This document shows, one piece after another, positions 31,590-40,308 of a stretch of DNA of 64,000 nt. The notes beneath the pieces are model-generated. The model saw only the letters and a program-made list of their open reading frames with translations. It was not told the DNA's origin and ran no database searches. Where the stretch lies: NCBI GenBank assembly GCA_963739005.1, contig CAVTYQ010000007.1, positions 62,001 to 126,000 of the forward strand, given 5' to 3'. How positions within the stretch are numbered: position 1 is the stretch's first letter; each line of letters starts with the position of its first letter. This DNA comes from DASWJZ01 sp963739005. GTDB lineage: Bacteria; Pseudomonadota; Alphaproteobacteria; Rhizobiales; Afifellaceae. The position numbers and the translations under genes were made by a program.

Positions 31590-34379
31590 TTGGCAGACGA
31601 AAGCAAGACGCCGCCTTCCGGCCGCGACGACGGCGACATCAAGCCGATCTCGATCACCGACGAGATGCGCCGCTCCTACGTCGATTACGCGATGAGCGTG
31701 ATCGTCAGCCGCGCGCTCCCCGACGTGAACGACGGGCTGAAGCCGGTGCATCGTCGCATCCTCTTTTCGATGCACGAGAGCGGCTACGACTGGAACAAGC
31801 CCTACCGCAAGTCGGCGCGCGTCGTCGGCGACGTCATCGGCAAATACCATCCGCACGGAGACCAATCGGTCTACGACGCACTCGTCCGCATGGCGCAGGA
31901 ATTCTCCATGCGCCTGCCCTTGATCGACGGGCAGGGGAATTTCGGCTCGATCGACAACGATCCGCCGGCGGCGATGCGCTACACCGAGGTGCGTCTCGAG
32001 AAGGTCGCGCATTCGCTGCTCGACGACCTCGACAAGGACACCGTCGACTTCCGCAACAATTACGACGATTCCACGCGCGAGCCGACCGTTCTGCCGGCGA
32101 AGTTCCCGAACCTCCTGGTCAACGGAGGCGGCGGCATCGCCGTCGGCATGGCGACGAACATCCCGCCGCACAATCTCGGCGAGGTCATCGACGCGACGAT
32201 CGCGCTGATCGACGATCCGCACCTCGACTTTTCCGGGCTCATGCAATTCATGCACGGCCCCGATTTCCCGACCGGCGGCATCATTCTCGGCAGCGCCGGC
32301 ATCCGCTCCGCCTTCGCCACCGGCCGCGGCTCCATCATCATGCGCGGCAGGGCGCATATCGAGACGATCCGCAAGGATCGCGAAGCCATCGTCATCACCG
32401 AGATCCCGTTCCAGGTGAACAAGGCGACGATGCAGGAGAAGATGGCCGAGCTGGTGCGCGACAAGCGCATCGAGGGGATCGCCGACATCCGCGACGAGTC
32501 CGACCGCGACGGCATCCGCGTGGTCATCGAGCTGAAGCGCGACGCGGTCGGCGACGTGGTCCTGAACCAGCTCTACCGTTTCACGCCGCTGCAGACGAAC
32601 TTCGGTGTCAACATGGTGGCGCTGAACGGCGGCCGTCCGGAGGTGATGAACCTCAAGGACGTGCTGACGAGCTTCATCGCCTTCCGTGAGACGGTGGTCG
32701 GCCGGCGCACGAAATTCCTGCTCGGCAAGGCGCGCGACCGGGCGCACGTGCTGGTCGGGCTCGCGACTGCGGTCGCCAACATCGACGAGGTCATCGCGCT
32801 CATCCGCTCGGCGAAGGACCCGCAGGTCGCGCGCGAGCGCCTGATGCAGCGGCACTGGCCGGCGCGCGACATCGAGGCGCTGATCAAGCTCATCGCCGAT
32901 CCCCGCCATTCGATCGCCGAGGACGGTACCTACCGGCTCTCCGACGAGCAGGCGCGGGCGATCCTCGATCTCCGCCTGCAGCGGCTGACCGCGCTTGGCC
33001 GTGACGAGATCGCCGAGGAGCTGGAGAAGCTCGCGGCGGAGATCCGCGACTATCTCGAAATCCTCGCCTCGCGCGCCCGCATCCAGGCGATCGTGAAGGG
33101 CGAGTTGAAGGCGGTGCGCGACGAGTTCGCGACGCCGCGCAAGACCGAGATCGCCGAGGGCGGCCCGGAGCTCGAGGACGAGGACCTGATCCAGCGCGAG
33201 GACATGGTCGTCACCGTCAGTCACGCCGGCTACATCAAACGCGTCGCGCTCTCCGAGTACCGGGCGCAGCATCGCGGTGGCAAGGGCCGCTCGGGCATGG
33301 CGACGCGCGAGGAGGATTTCGTCACGAAGCTCTTCGTGGCGAACACGCACACGCCGGTGCTCTTCTTTTCCTCGCGCGGCATCGTCTACAAGCTCAAGGT
33401 CTGGCGGCTGCCGCTCGCCGCGCCGCAGGCGCGCGGCAAGGCGCTGATCAACCTTTTGCCGCTCGAAGAAGGCGAGCGCATCACCACGATCATGCCGCTC
33501 CCCGAGGACGAGACGACCTGGGAGAACCTCGACGTCATGTTCGCCACGACCGGCGGCACGGTCAGGCGCAACAAGCTCTCCGACTTCGTCGACGTCCGGC
33601 GCTCCGGCATCATCGCCATGAAGCTCCTGGAAGGGGAGGGCATCCTCTCGGTCGAGACCTGTACGGAAGCCGACGACGTGATCCTCACCACCGCGCAAGG
33701 CCAGTGCATCCGCTTCCCTGTGCCGGAGGTGCGCGTCTTCGCCGGCCGCAATTCCGTCGGCGTGCGCGGCATCGCGCTTGAGGACGGCGACACGGCGATC
33801 TCCATGGCGATCCTCCGCCATTTCGAGGCAACGCCGGCGGAACGCGGCGCCTATCTCAAGATGAGCCGCGCCGTCCGCGGCGAAGGGGAGAGCGAGGAGA
33901 AAGCCGAAGAGAACGGCGCCGAGGCCGAGGGCGAAGAGTCCGGCGAGCTGTCGCAGCAGCGCTACGCGGCGATGAGCGCGGCGGAGCAGTTCATCCTGAC
34001 CGTCGCGGAGAACGGCTACGGCAAGCGCACCTCATCCTTCGAGTACCGGATCACGCGACGCGGCGGCAAGGGCATCGTGGCGATGGCCGTCAACGAGCGG
34101 AACGGCAAGCTCGTCGCCTCCTTCCCGGTCAGCGACGAAGACCAGATCATGCTCGTCACCGACGCCGGCAAGACGATCCGCATGCCGGTCGGCGGCGACA
34201 AGCCGATCCGCATCGCAAGCCGCGGCACGCAAGGCGTAATTCTTTTCGACACCGACGCCGACGAGAAGGTCGTCTCGGTGGAACACATCCCCGACCCGAA
34301 CGGGCACGAGGAGGAGGGGGAGACCGAAGACCCGGCTGAGGAAAACGGCGGCGAAGAGACGCCGCCCACCGCCGAATAG
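31590..34379 (+). CDS. gyrA: DNA gyrase subunit A
   Basis: GyrA is the breaking and rejoining subunit of DNA gyrase, which introduces negative supercoils. The 929-residue protein starts at TTG (MADESKTPPS); no better ATG fits. The catalytic Tyr is in AAMRYTEVRL and the quinolone region reads HPHGDQSVYDALVRMAQ, so the site equivalent to E. coli Ser83 is Gln92 here. The C-terminal domain has the GyrA box-type blade repeats and an acidic insertion (GESEEKAEENGAEAEGEE) often seen in alphaproteobacteria. A long open frame on the other strand is a GC shadow. Confidence 0.98.
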   Translation: MADESKTPPSGRDDGDIKPISITDEMRRSYVDYAMSVIVSRALPDVNDGLKPVHRRILFSMHESGYDWNKPYRKSARVVGDVIGKYHPHGDQSVYDALVRMAQEFSMRLPLIDGQGNFGSIDNDPPAAMRYTEVRLEKVAHSLLDDLDKDTVDFRNNYDDSTREPTVLPAKFPNLLVNGGGGIAVGMATNIPPHNLGEVIDATIALIDDPHLDFSGLMQFMHGPDFPTGGIILGSAGIRSAFATGRGSIIMRGRAHIETIRKDREAIVITEIPFQVNKATMQEKMAELVRDKRIEGIADIRDESDRDGIRVVIELKRDAVGDVVLNQLYRFTPLQTNFGVNMVALNGGRPEVMNLKDVLTSFIAFRETVVGRRTKFLLGKARDRAHVLVGLATAVANIDEVIALIRSAKDPQVARERLMQRHWPARDIEALIKLIADPRHSIAEDGTYRLSDEQARAILDLRLQRLTALGRDEIAEELEKLAAEIRDYLEILASRARIQAIVKGELKAVRDEFATPRKTEIAEGGPELEDEDLIQREDMVVTVSHAGYIKRVALSEYRAQHRGGKGRSGMATREEDFVTKLFVANTHTPVLFFSSRGIVYKLKVWRLPLAAPQARGKALINLLPLEEGERITTIMPLPEDETTWENLDVMFATTGGTVRRNKLSDFVDVRRSGIIAMKLLEGEGILSVETCTEADDVILTTAQGQCIRFPVPEVRVFAGRNSVGVRGIALEDGDTAISMAILRHFEATPAERGAYLKMSRAVRGEGESEEKAEENGAEAEGEESGELSQQRYAAMSAAEQFILTVAENGYGKRTSSFEYRITRRGGKGIVAMAVNERNGKLVASFPVSDEDQIMLVTDAGKTIRMPVGGDKPIRIASRGTQGVILFDTDADEKVVSVEHIPDPNGHEEEGETEDPAEENGGEETPPTAE

Positions 34380-34490
34380 CCGCAATCGTCGCCGAATTCC
34401 CGCGTTCAGGGCGGGTTCAGCCCGGAAGTCTCAAACGAGGCGTCGGCCACAGGGCGCAGGCCGTCAGATTGCACCCTCGGAAGACCTTTC

Positions 34491-35816
34491 ATGCGCATGG
34501 AAATCGTTTCGCGCGCGCGGCTTGCAGCGTTGGTGCTGGTCGCGGCTTCGGCAGCTTTCGCGAGCCTTCCGGCCAAGGCGCAATCGGGCAATTGCGGCTC
34601 GAGCGTCATTATCGGCTTCGGCGATTCGCTCGCAGACATCGCGCAGCGCTGCGGAACGACGGTGTCGGCGATCATGGAGGTCAACCCGCTCATCCCGAAC
34701 CCGCACTTCATCTTCCCGGGGCTGAAGATCCAGCTGCCGGCGCCGCCGCCTCCGACGACGATCGACTACGTCTTCCGCCGCGGCGACACGCTTCTCACGG
34801 TCGCCCGCGCCTTCAACATCACGCTCGGCGACATCTATCGGCTGAACCCGGACATCGACGCGGCGACGGTGCGCCCCGGCGACGTCATCCACCTTCCAAA
34901 TGCCGGCCCGCCGCCTCCACCACCGCCCCCGCCGGCCGAGACGACGGTCCGCTACAGAGTGGGCCCGGGGGACACGCTTCGAAGCATCGCGCGCGCGAAG
35001 AACGTGGCGCTTTCCGACATCTATCGTCTGAACCCCGGCGTCCGCGACCGGTCGCTCCGCACCGGCGACATCGTGCTCCTGCCGGCACCGCCACCACCGC
35101 CTCCGCCGCCACCCCCGCCGCCCACGAACACGGTCGATTACGTGGTGAAGCCGGGCGACACGCTTTTTTCGATCGCGCGGGCGAACGGGATGACGGTCGC
35201 GCAGGTGCTCGACCTCAACCCAAACCTCGACGCGAGCCGGCTCCGCGCCGGGGACCGCGTCCGCGTTCGAAGCGGCATCGTTCCGCCGCCTCCGGCCGGC
35301 GTCACCGCTTCCGTTACGCCGGCGATCGGCCCCACCGGCACCATCGTGCAGGTCAGCGCCTCCGGCTTCCGCGCCTCGACGACGCTCAGGCTCATGGCCG
35401 GCAGCAAGCCCGCCACGCTGCAGGAGTTCCAGCAGGTCACGACCGACGCGCGCGGCAATGCGACCATGAGCGTCCGCATCCCCGATTGGGCCGCCGGCCC
35501 AGGCACGCTGGTCTTCGCCTTCGAGACGCTCGACGGGCGGCTCCGCGCCGTCACCGACACGTTCCGCGTCGCGGCGACGCCGCCGCCTCCGCCGCCGTCA
35601 AACGACGTGCACCTCGTCGGCACGCTGACGCGCGAGGGCGTCGAATGCCAGGCGATGCGCGGGGACGACGGCAAGCTCTACACGCTCGCCGGCCGCAATC
35701 TCGGCGATTTCTTCCCCGGCGACCGCGTGAGGGTCGACGGCAAGATCGCTGACGTCTCGACCTGCCAGCAGGGGACGACGATCGCGGTGACGCGGATTGG
35801 TCCGGCGGCGCAGTAG
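34491..35816 (+). CDS. Secreted LysM-repeat protein
   Basis: The 441-residue product has a signal peptide (residues 1-30, ending PAKA-Q). It carries four LysM-type repeats (for example VIIGFGDSLADIAQRCGTT, YVFRRGDTLLTVARAFNIT, YRVGPGDTLRSIARAKNVA and YVVKPGDTLFSIARANGMT). They are joined by poly-Pro linkers (up to 12 Pro). After a beta-rich domain (about 285-365), a C-terminal OB-like segment (VHLVGTLTREGVECQAMRGD) resembles DUF5818. LysM repeats bind peptidoglycan, so the protein should be anchored to the cell wall. The exact role is unknown. A second open frame from 34469 is a shadow. Confidence 0.85.
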   Translation: MRMEIVSRARLAALVLVAASAAFASLPAKAQSGNCGSSVIIGFGDSLADIAQRCGTTVSAIMEVNPLIPNPHFIFPGLKIQLPAPPPPTTIDYVFRRGDTLLTVARAFNITLGDIYRLNPDIDAATVRPGDVIHLPNAGPPPPPPPPPAETTVRYRVGPGDTLRSIARAKNVALSDIYRLNPGVRDRSLRTGDIVLLPAPPPPPPPPPPPPTNTVDYVVKPGDTLFSIARANGMTVAQVLDLNPNLDASRLRAGDRVRVRSGIVPPPPAGVTASVTPAIGPTGTIVQVSASGFRASTTLRLMAGSKPATLQEFQQVTTDARGNATMSVRIPDWAAGPGTLVFAFETLDGRLRAVTDTFRVAATPPPPPPSNDVHLVGTLTREGVECQAMRGDDGKLYTLAGRNLGDFFPGDRVRVDGKIADVSTCQQGTTIAVTRIGPAAQ

Positions 35817-35872
35817 AGGTGGCACCGATCGCCTGCGTTGCGCCGGCTCGGGGAAGCCTGTAAGTCCGCCGG

Positions 35873-36370
35873 ATGGACCGGACCGCGCTCTACCCGGGCA
35901 CGTTCGACCCGCTGACGAACGGCCACATCGACATCCTGGAGGCGGCGTTCAGCCTCTGCGACCGGCTGGTCGTGGCGATCGGCGTGCACGCCTCGAAGGA
36001 GCCGATGCTCTCCGTCGACGACCGCCTGGAGCTGATCCAGACGGTCGCGGCGCCGCTTGCCGCGGAGGCCGGGGTCGGCATCGAGGCCTTCACCTTCGAC
36101 AACCTCGTTGTCGATTTCGCCCGCGAGGTCGATGCGACGATCCTGATCCGTGGCCTCCGCGACGGCACCGACCTCGACTACGAGATGCAGATGGCCGGCA
36201 TGAACGGCACCATGGCGCCCTGGCTGCAGACCGTCTTCCTGCCGGCGCGGCCGGAAGCGCGCCACATCACCGCCACGCTCGTCCGGCAGATCGCCCAAAT
36301 GGGCGGGGATATCGCCCCCTTCGTCCCGGCCGCGGTCGCCGATCGCATCAGGACGCGCCTCAACCGATGA
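35873..36370 (+). CDS. coaD: Phosphopantetheine adenylyltransferase
   Basis: CoaD transfers AMP to 4'-phosphopantetheine in the fourth step of coenzyme A synthesis. The 165-residue length is standard. The ATP-binding TFDPLTNGH motif is at residues 10-18, with IRGLRDGTDLDYEMQMAGMN in the centre. The C-terminal motif reads ITATLVRQIAQMGGD, where E. coli has ISSTLV. It lies between the LysM gene and two cyclophilins, the usual context in Rhizobiales. Confidence 0.95.
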   Translation: MDRTALYPGTFDPLTNGHIDILEAAFSLCDRLVVAIGVHASKEPMLSVDDRLELIQTVAAPLAAEAGVGIEAFTFDNLVVDFAREVDATILIRGLRDGTDLDYEMQMAGMNGTMAPWLQTVFLPARPEARHITATLVRQIAQMGGDIAPFVPAAVADRIRTRLNR

Positions 36371-36419
36371 GTTTTCCGCGGGTCGCCTTGCGCCCGCGCC
36401 GGAAAAGAAGGACCCCCGA

Positions 36420-36974
36420 ATGTTCATCAGAAGCTTGGCGGCCGCCGTCGCGGCCGGTTTCCTCTTCCTCGCAGGTTCCGCCTTCGCGCAGACGGCGGAC
36501 CCGGAAAATACGCTCGTCATGCAGTTGAAGAGCGGCACGGTGACGATCGCGCTTCGCGCGGACATCGCGCCGCATCATGCCGAGCGGCTGAAGACGCTGG
36601 CGCGGCAGGGCTTCTATGACGGCGTGCCCTTCCACCGCGTCATCGCCGGCTTCATGGCGCAGACCGGCGACCCGACCGGCACCGGCGAGGGCGGCTCAAG
36701 CCTGCCGAACCTCAAGGCGGAATTCTCCAACGTGCATTTCGCGCGCGGCATCGTCGGCATGGCGCGGACGCCCGATCCCGACAGCGCCAACTCGCAATTC
36801 TTCATCATGTACGGCGACGCGCCGTCGCTCGACGGACAGTACACAGTCATCGGCCAAGTCGTGAGCGGCATGGAGGCGGTCGACGCCATCAAGAAGGGCG
36901 ACGAGGCGAACAACGGGATGGTGAACGGTCCCGACAAGATCGTCAGTCTGAAAGTCGCGGCCGACGTGAAATAG
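36420..36974 (+). CDS. ppiA: Periplasmic peptidyl-prolyl cis-trans isomerase (cyclophilin)
   Basis: This 184-residue cyclophilin has a signal peptide (residues 1-23, AFA-Q), so it acts in the periplasm. Catalytic features are present: FYDGVPFHRVIAGFMAQTGD (with the conserved Arg), ARTPDPDSANSQFFI and QYTVIGQVVSGMEAVD. It lies 10 bases before a second cyclophilin without signal peptide, so the two give one periplasmic and one cytoplasmic form from one operon. Confidence 0.95.
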   Translation: MFIRSLAAAVAAGFLFLAGSAFAQTADPENTLVMQLKSGTVTIALRADIAPHHAERLKTLARQGFYDGVPFHRVIAGFMAQTGDPTGTGEGGSSLPNLKAEFSNVHFARGIVGMARTPDPDSANSQFFIMYGDAPSLDGQYTVIGQVVSGMEAVDAIKKGDEANNGMVNGPDKIVSLKVAADVK

Positions 36975-36984
36975 GGAGTAGGAT

Positions 36985-37458
36985 ATGGCCGAAATCAAGA
37001 ACCCCGAGAACACGCTCATCATGGAAACCAGCAAGGGCCCCGTCGTCATCGAGATGCGGCCCGACCTCGCGCCCGGTCACGTCGCGCAGATCAAGGCGCT
37101 TGCGCGCAAGGGCTTCTACGACGGGCTGAAGTTCCACCGCGTCATCGACGGCTTCATGGCGCAGACCGGCTGTCCGCAAGGCACCGGCACCGGCGGCTCA
37201 GGCAAGAAGATCAAGGCCGAGTTCTCGGCCGAGAAGCATGTGCGCGGCACCGTGTCGATGGCGCGCGCGCAGGATCCGAATTCCGGCGACAGCCAGTTCT
37301 TCATCTGCTTCGCAGACGCACCGTTCCTGAACAAACAGTACACGGTCTGGGGCCGGGTCATCGAAGGCATGGAGAACATCGACGCGATCAGCAAGGGCGA
37401 GCCGCCGCGGCAGCCCGACACAATCCTCTCGATGAAGGTGGCGGCCGACGCGGCGTAG
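36985..37458 (+). CDS. ppiB: Cytoplasmic peptidyl-prolyl cis-trans isomerase (cyclophilin)
   Basis: The 157-residue protein has no signal peptide and a full cyclophilin domain: FYDGLKFHRVIDGFMAQTGC, then ARAQDPNSGDSQFFICFADA and QYTVWGRVIEGMENIDA. It speeds proline isomerisation of cytoplasmic proteins. It lies directly behind the periplasmic paralogue and 44 bases before queA. Confidence 0.95.
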   Translation: MAEIKNPENTLIMETSKGPVVIEMRPDLAPGHVAQIKALARKGFYDGLKFHRVIDGFMAQTGCPQGTGTGGSGKKIKAEFSAEKHVRGTVSMARAQDPNSGDSQFFICFADAPFLNKQYTVWGRVIEGMENIDAISKGEPPRQPDTILSMKVAADAA

Positions 37459-37502
37459 CCGATCGCGTTGCTTTTGCATCGCGCCCGGCCTTAGACCACC
37501 GG

Positions 37503-38582
37503 ATGCGCGTTGCCGAATTCGATTTTGAGCTGCCGGAAGAGCGGATCGCGCTGAGACCGGCGAGCCCGCGCGACGCGGCGCGGCTCCTGGTCGTGCGTCC
37601 GGGAGAGGCGCTGGAAGATCGCCTGGTCCGCGATCTTCCAGGGCTGCTTCGCTCCGGCGACGTGCTGGTCTTCAACGACACCAAGGTGATCCCGGGGCAG
37701 CTTCGCGGCGAGCGCGAGCGCGACGGCCATTTCGCGAAGATCGTGGCGACGCTGATCGAGCGGATCGACGACGCCGACTGGTGGGCGCTCGCGCGGCCGG
37801 GAAAGCGGCTCGCGGTCGGCGACCGCATCCGCTTCGGGCATTCCTCGCGCGTCTGCCTGCTCGGCTCGCTCGAAGCGACGGTGGCGGCGAAGGCGCCGGA
37901 CGGGCGCGTGCGCCTCGCCTTCGAGTTCCACGGCGCCTATCTCGACGAGGCGCTGCATGCGCTGGGAGACGCGCCGCTCCCGCCCTATATCGCGCAGCGC
38001 CGCGCCGCCGACGACCAGGACCTTTTGGACTACCAGACCATCTACGCCGCGCATGAAGGCGCCGTCGCCGCGCCGACCGCCGGTCTGCACTTCACGCCCG
38101 AGCTGCTTACGCGCCTCGCCGAAGCGGGGATCGGCCATGAATTCGCGACGCTGCATGTCGGGCCGGGCACTTTCCTCCCGGTAAAGGTCGGCGACACGGC
38201 CGGGCACCGGATGCACGCGGAGCGCGGCCTGATCGATGCGACAACGGCGGAGCGGCTCAACGCAGCGCGGAAGAGCGGCGGGCGCATCGTCGCCGTCGGC
38301 ACGACGGCGCTGCGGTTGCTGGAGTCCGCCGCAGACGAAACGGGCGCGATCCATCCCTTCGACGGCGCGACCGACATCTTCATCACGCCGGGCTATCGCT
38401 TCCGCGCCGTCGATCTCCTGATGACGAATTTCCATCTGCCGCGCTCGACGCTCTTCATGCTGGTTGCCGCCTTCTCTGGCCTCGACACGATGAAGCGCGC
38501 CTACACCCATGCGATCACGAGCGGCTACCGCTTCTACTCCTACGGCGACGCGTGCCTGCTTTATCCCGAGACGACGCGGTGA
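37503..38582 (+). CDS. queA: S-adenosylmethionine:tRNA ribosyltransferase-isomerase QueA
   Basis: QueA moves the ribosyl group of SAM onto preQ1-modified tRNA, making epoxyqueuosine. The 359-residue product shows family motifs FDFELPEERIALRPASPRDA at the start, LVFNDTKVIPGQLRGER, PTAGLHFTPELLTRL and then HVGPGTFLPVK. Its stop overlaps the GTG start of tgt (GTGA), so the two queuosine genes are coupled. The order queA-tgt is common in proteobacteria. Confidence 0.96.
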   Translation: MRVAEFDFELPEERIALRPASPRDAARLLVVRPGEALEDRLVRDLPGLLRSGDVLVFNDTKVIPGQLRGERERDGHFAKIVATLIERIDDADWWALARPGKRLAVGDRIRFGHSSRVCLLGSLEATVAAKAPDGRVRLAFEFHGAYLDEALHALGDAPLPPYIAQRRAADDQDLLDYQTIYAAHEGAVAAPTAGLHFTPELLTRLAEAGIGHEFATLHVGPGTFLPVKVGDTAGHRMHAERGLIDATTAERLNAARKSGGRIVAVGTTALRLLESAADETGAIHPFDGATDIFITPGYRFRAVDLLMTNFHLPRSTLFMLVAAFSGLDTMKRAYTHAITSGYRFYSYGDACLLYPETTR

Positions 38583-39700
38583 GCGGCTTTCCGTTCACGA
38601 TCGCCGCGACCGACGGTTCTGCGCGCACGGGCGCGATCTCGACGCCGCGCGGAGAAATCCGCACGCCGGCCTTCATGCCGGTCGGCACGCAGGCGACGGT
38701 GAAGACGATGTATCCGGAGCAGGTGAGGGCGCTCGGCGCCGACATCGTGCTCGCCAACACCTACCATTTGATGCTCCGGCCCGGCGCGGAGCGCGTGGCG
38801 CGGCTCGGCGGCCTGCACGAATTCATGCGCTGGCCCTATCCGATCCTGACCGATTCCGGCGGCTTCCAGGTGATGTCGCTCGCCAACCTCCGCAAAGTCG
38901 ACGCCGACGGCGTCAGCTTCCGCTCGCATATCGACGGCTCGCAGCATCGGCTGACGCCGGAGCGCTCGATCGAGATCCAGCTGCTGCTCGATTCCGACAT
39001 CGTGATGCAGCTCGACGAATGCCTTGCGCTTCCGGCGCCGGCGGCGGAAGTCGAGCGCGCGATGCGGCTTTCGCTCGCATGGGGCGAGCGCTCGAAGGCC
39101 GCCTTCGGCAACGCCGAGCGCAAAGCTCTCTTCGGCATCGTGCAGGGCGGCGACGTGCCGGCGCTTCGGCTCCAGTCGGCGGAGGGGCTCGTTGCGATCG
39201 GCTTCGACGGCTACGCGGTCGGGGGACTGGCGGTCGGCGAGCCGCAGGCGACCATGCTTCAAATCCTGGGCGAGACCGTGCCGGCGCTGCCCGCCGACAA
39301 GCCGCGCTACCTGATGGGTGTCGGCACGCCGGACGACGTTCTCGAAAGCGTCGCGCGCGGCATCGACATGTTCGATTGCGTGCTGCCGACGCGGGCGGGC
39401 CGCCACGGCCTTGCCTATACGCGCTTCGGCAAGCTCAACATGAAGAACGCGCGCCATGCCGACGACAGGAGTCCGATCGACGCGCAAAGCGGGTGTCCGG
39501 CAGCACGCAATTATTCGCGCGGCTACATTCATCATCTCGTGAAAGCGAGCGAGGCGCTCGGCGCGATGCTCCTCACCTGGAACAACCTCGCCTACTACCA
39601 GACGCTGATGGCGGAGGCGCGCGCGGCAATCGCCGCCGGCCGCTACTCCGACTTCGTGGCCGCAACGAAAGAAGATTGGGCGCGGGGCGAAGAGACTTAG
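38579..39700 (+). CDS. tgt: tRNA-guanine transglycosylase with a degenerate zinc site
   Basis: Tgt swaps guanine 34 of some tRNAs for preQ1 on the way to queuosine. The likely start is the GTG at 38579, overlapping the queA stop; the frame is open back to 38552. Catalytic motifs are normal: ILTDSGGFQVMSLANLRKV, GIVQGG, VGGLAVGE and the nucleophile in FDCVLPTRAGRHG. The zinc site is not. Where CxCxxC is expected it reads S-G-C-P-A-A (only Cys306 kept), and the later HN motif is TWNNLAYY, so Ser304, Ala309 and Asn335 replace ligands. Fold and catalysis may still be intact, as this may be a lineage trait. Confidence 0.95.
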   Translation: MSGFPFTIAATDGSARTGAISTPRGEIRTPAFMPVGTQATVKTMYPEQVRALGADIVLANTYHLMLRPGAERVARLGGLHEFMRWPYPILTDSGGFQVMSLANLRKVDADGVSFRSHIDGSQHRLTPERSIEIQLLLDSDIVMQLDECLALPAPAAEVERAMRLSLAWGERSKAAFGNAERKALFGIVQGGDVPALRLQSAEGLVAIGFDGYAVGGLAVGEPQATMLQILGETVPALPADKPRYLMGVGTPDDVLESVARGIDMFDCVLPTRAGRHGLAYTRFGKLNMKNARHADDRSPIDAQSGCPAARNYSRGYIHHLVKASEALGAMLLTWNNLAYYQTLMAEARAAIAAGRYSDFVAATKEDWARGEET

Positions 39701-39953
39701 CCTTCTCGCAGTCGGCGGTACCGCATCGCGAACCAGAATCGTCACTCCGGCGCCGCAAAGATCGAAATTTGAGGGGAAAGCAGGCCTTCCGTCCGCGCGT
39801 CCGCTTGCATTCGCTCCCCAAAACCGCCGAATTTCACAACCATCTGACATCGCGACACGCCGCGTGATCGGAACCGGATGGTTGATTCCCGGTTTCCGGC
39901 TTACGATTGCACGCAACCCGGCCGTGCCGGCACGAACCAGAAGGTGGGGATAC

Positions 39954-40232
39954 ATGCTTAGAAAAATCGCACTCGCGAGCGTTGCGGCGCTCACTCTTGC
40001 AGCTTGCACGGCGCACGAGCAGCGCGTCGGAACCGGCGCTGGGCTGGGCGCGGGCGCGGGCGCGATAACCGGCGCGCTCATCACCGGCAATGCCCGCGGT
40101 GCAATCCTCGGTGCCGCGGCCGGCGCGGCGGCCGGCGCCATCATCGGTCACGTCACCGATCGTCCGGGCTATTGCTATGCGCGCGACCCGCAGGGGCAGA
40201 CGGTCGTCATTCAGTGCCCGGCCGGCTACTGA
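39954..40232 (+). CDS. Glycine-zipper outer-membrane lipoprotein
   Basis: The 92-residue product starts at 39954. Its signal peptide ends in the lipobox LAAC (Cys around residue 18), so it is lipidated. The mature part has the glycine-zipper repeats TGAGLGAGAGAITGALITGN and ILGAAAGAAAGAIIGHV, as in the 17-kDa surface antigen / SlyB-like family, which forms two helices in the outer membrane. It ends with a short Cys-containing tail. A terminator follows. Confidence 0.85.
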   Translation: MLRKIALASVAALTLAACTAHEQRVGTGAGLGAGAGAITGALITGNARGAILGAAAGAAAGAIIGHVTDRPGYCYARDPQGQTVVIQCPAGY

Positions 40233-40267
40233 GCTTCCAGTCCAAGGACCTTCAGCTAATCGAAGCC

Positions 40268-40296
40268 GCCGCCGGATCGCCTCCGGCGGCGCTTTT
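40268..40296 (+). terminator. Intrinsic terminator behind the glycine-zipper lipoprotein gene
   Basis: GCCGCCGGA (40268-40276) and TCCGGCGGC (40282-40290) form a perfect 9-bp stem with a 5-base loop, followed by GCTTTT. Confidence 0.8.
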
Positions 40297-40308
40297 GCGG
40301 CTGCCTGA

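Noticed and set aside
31515..33821. 768-residue open frame on the minus strand
   Set aside because: It lies fully antisense to gyrA and is Arg/Asp/His/Val-rich, the usual shadow of a GC-rich coding strand.
34469..35752. 427-residue frame overlapping the LysM gene
   Set aside because: Out-of-frame reading of the Pro-rich repeats; no signal peptide or LysM pattern.
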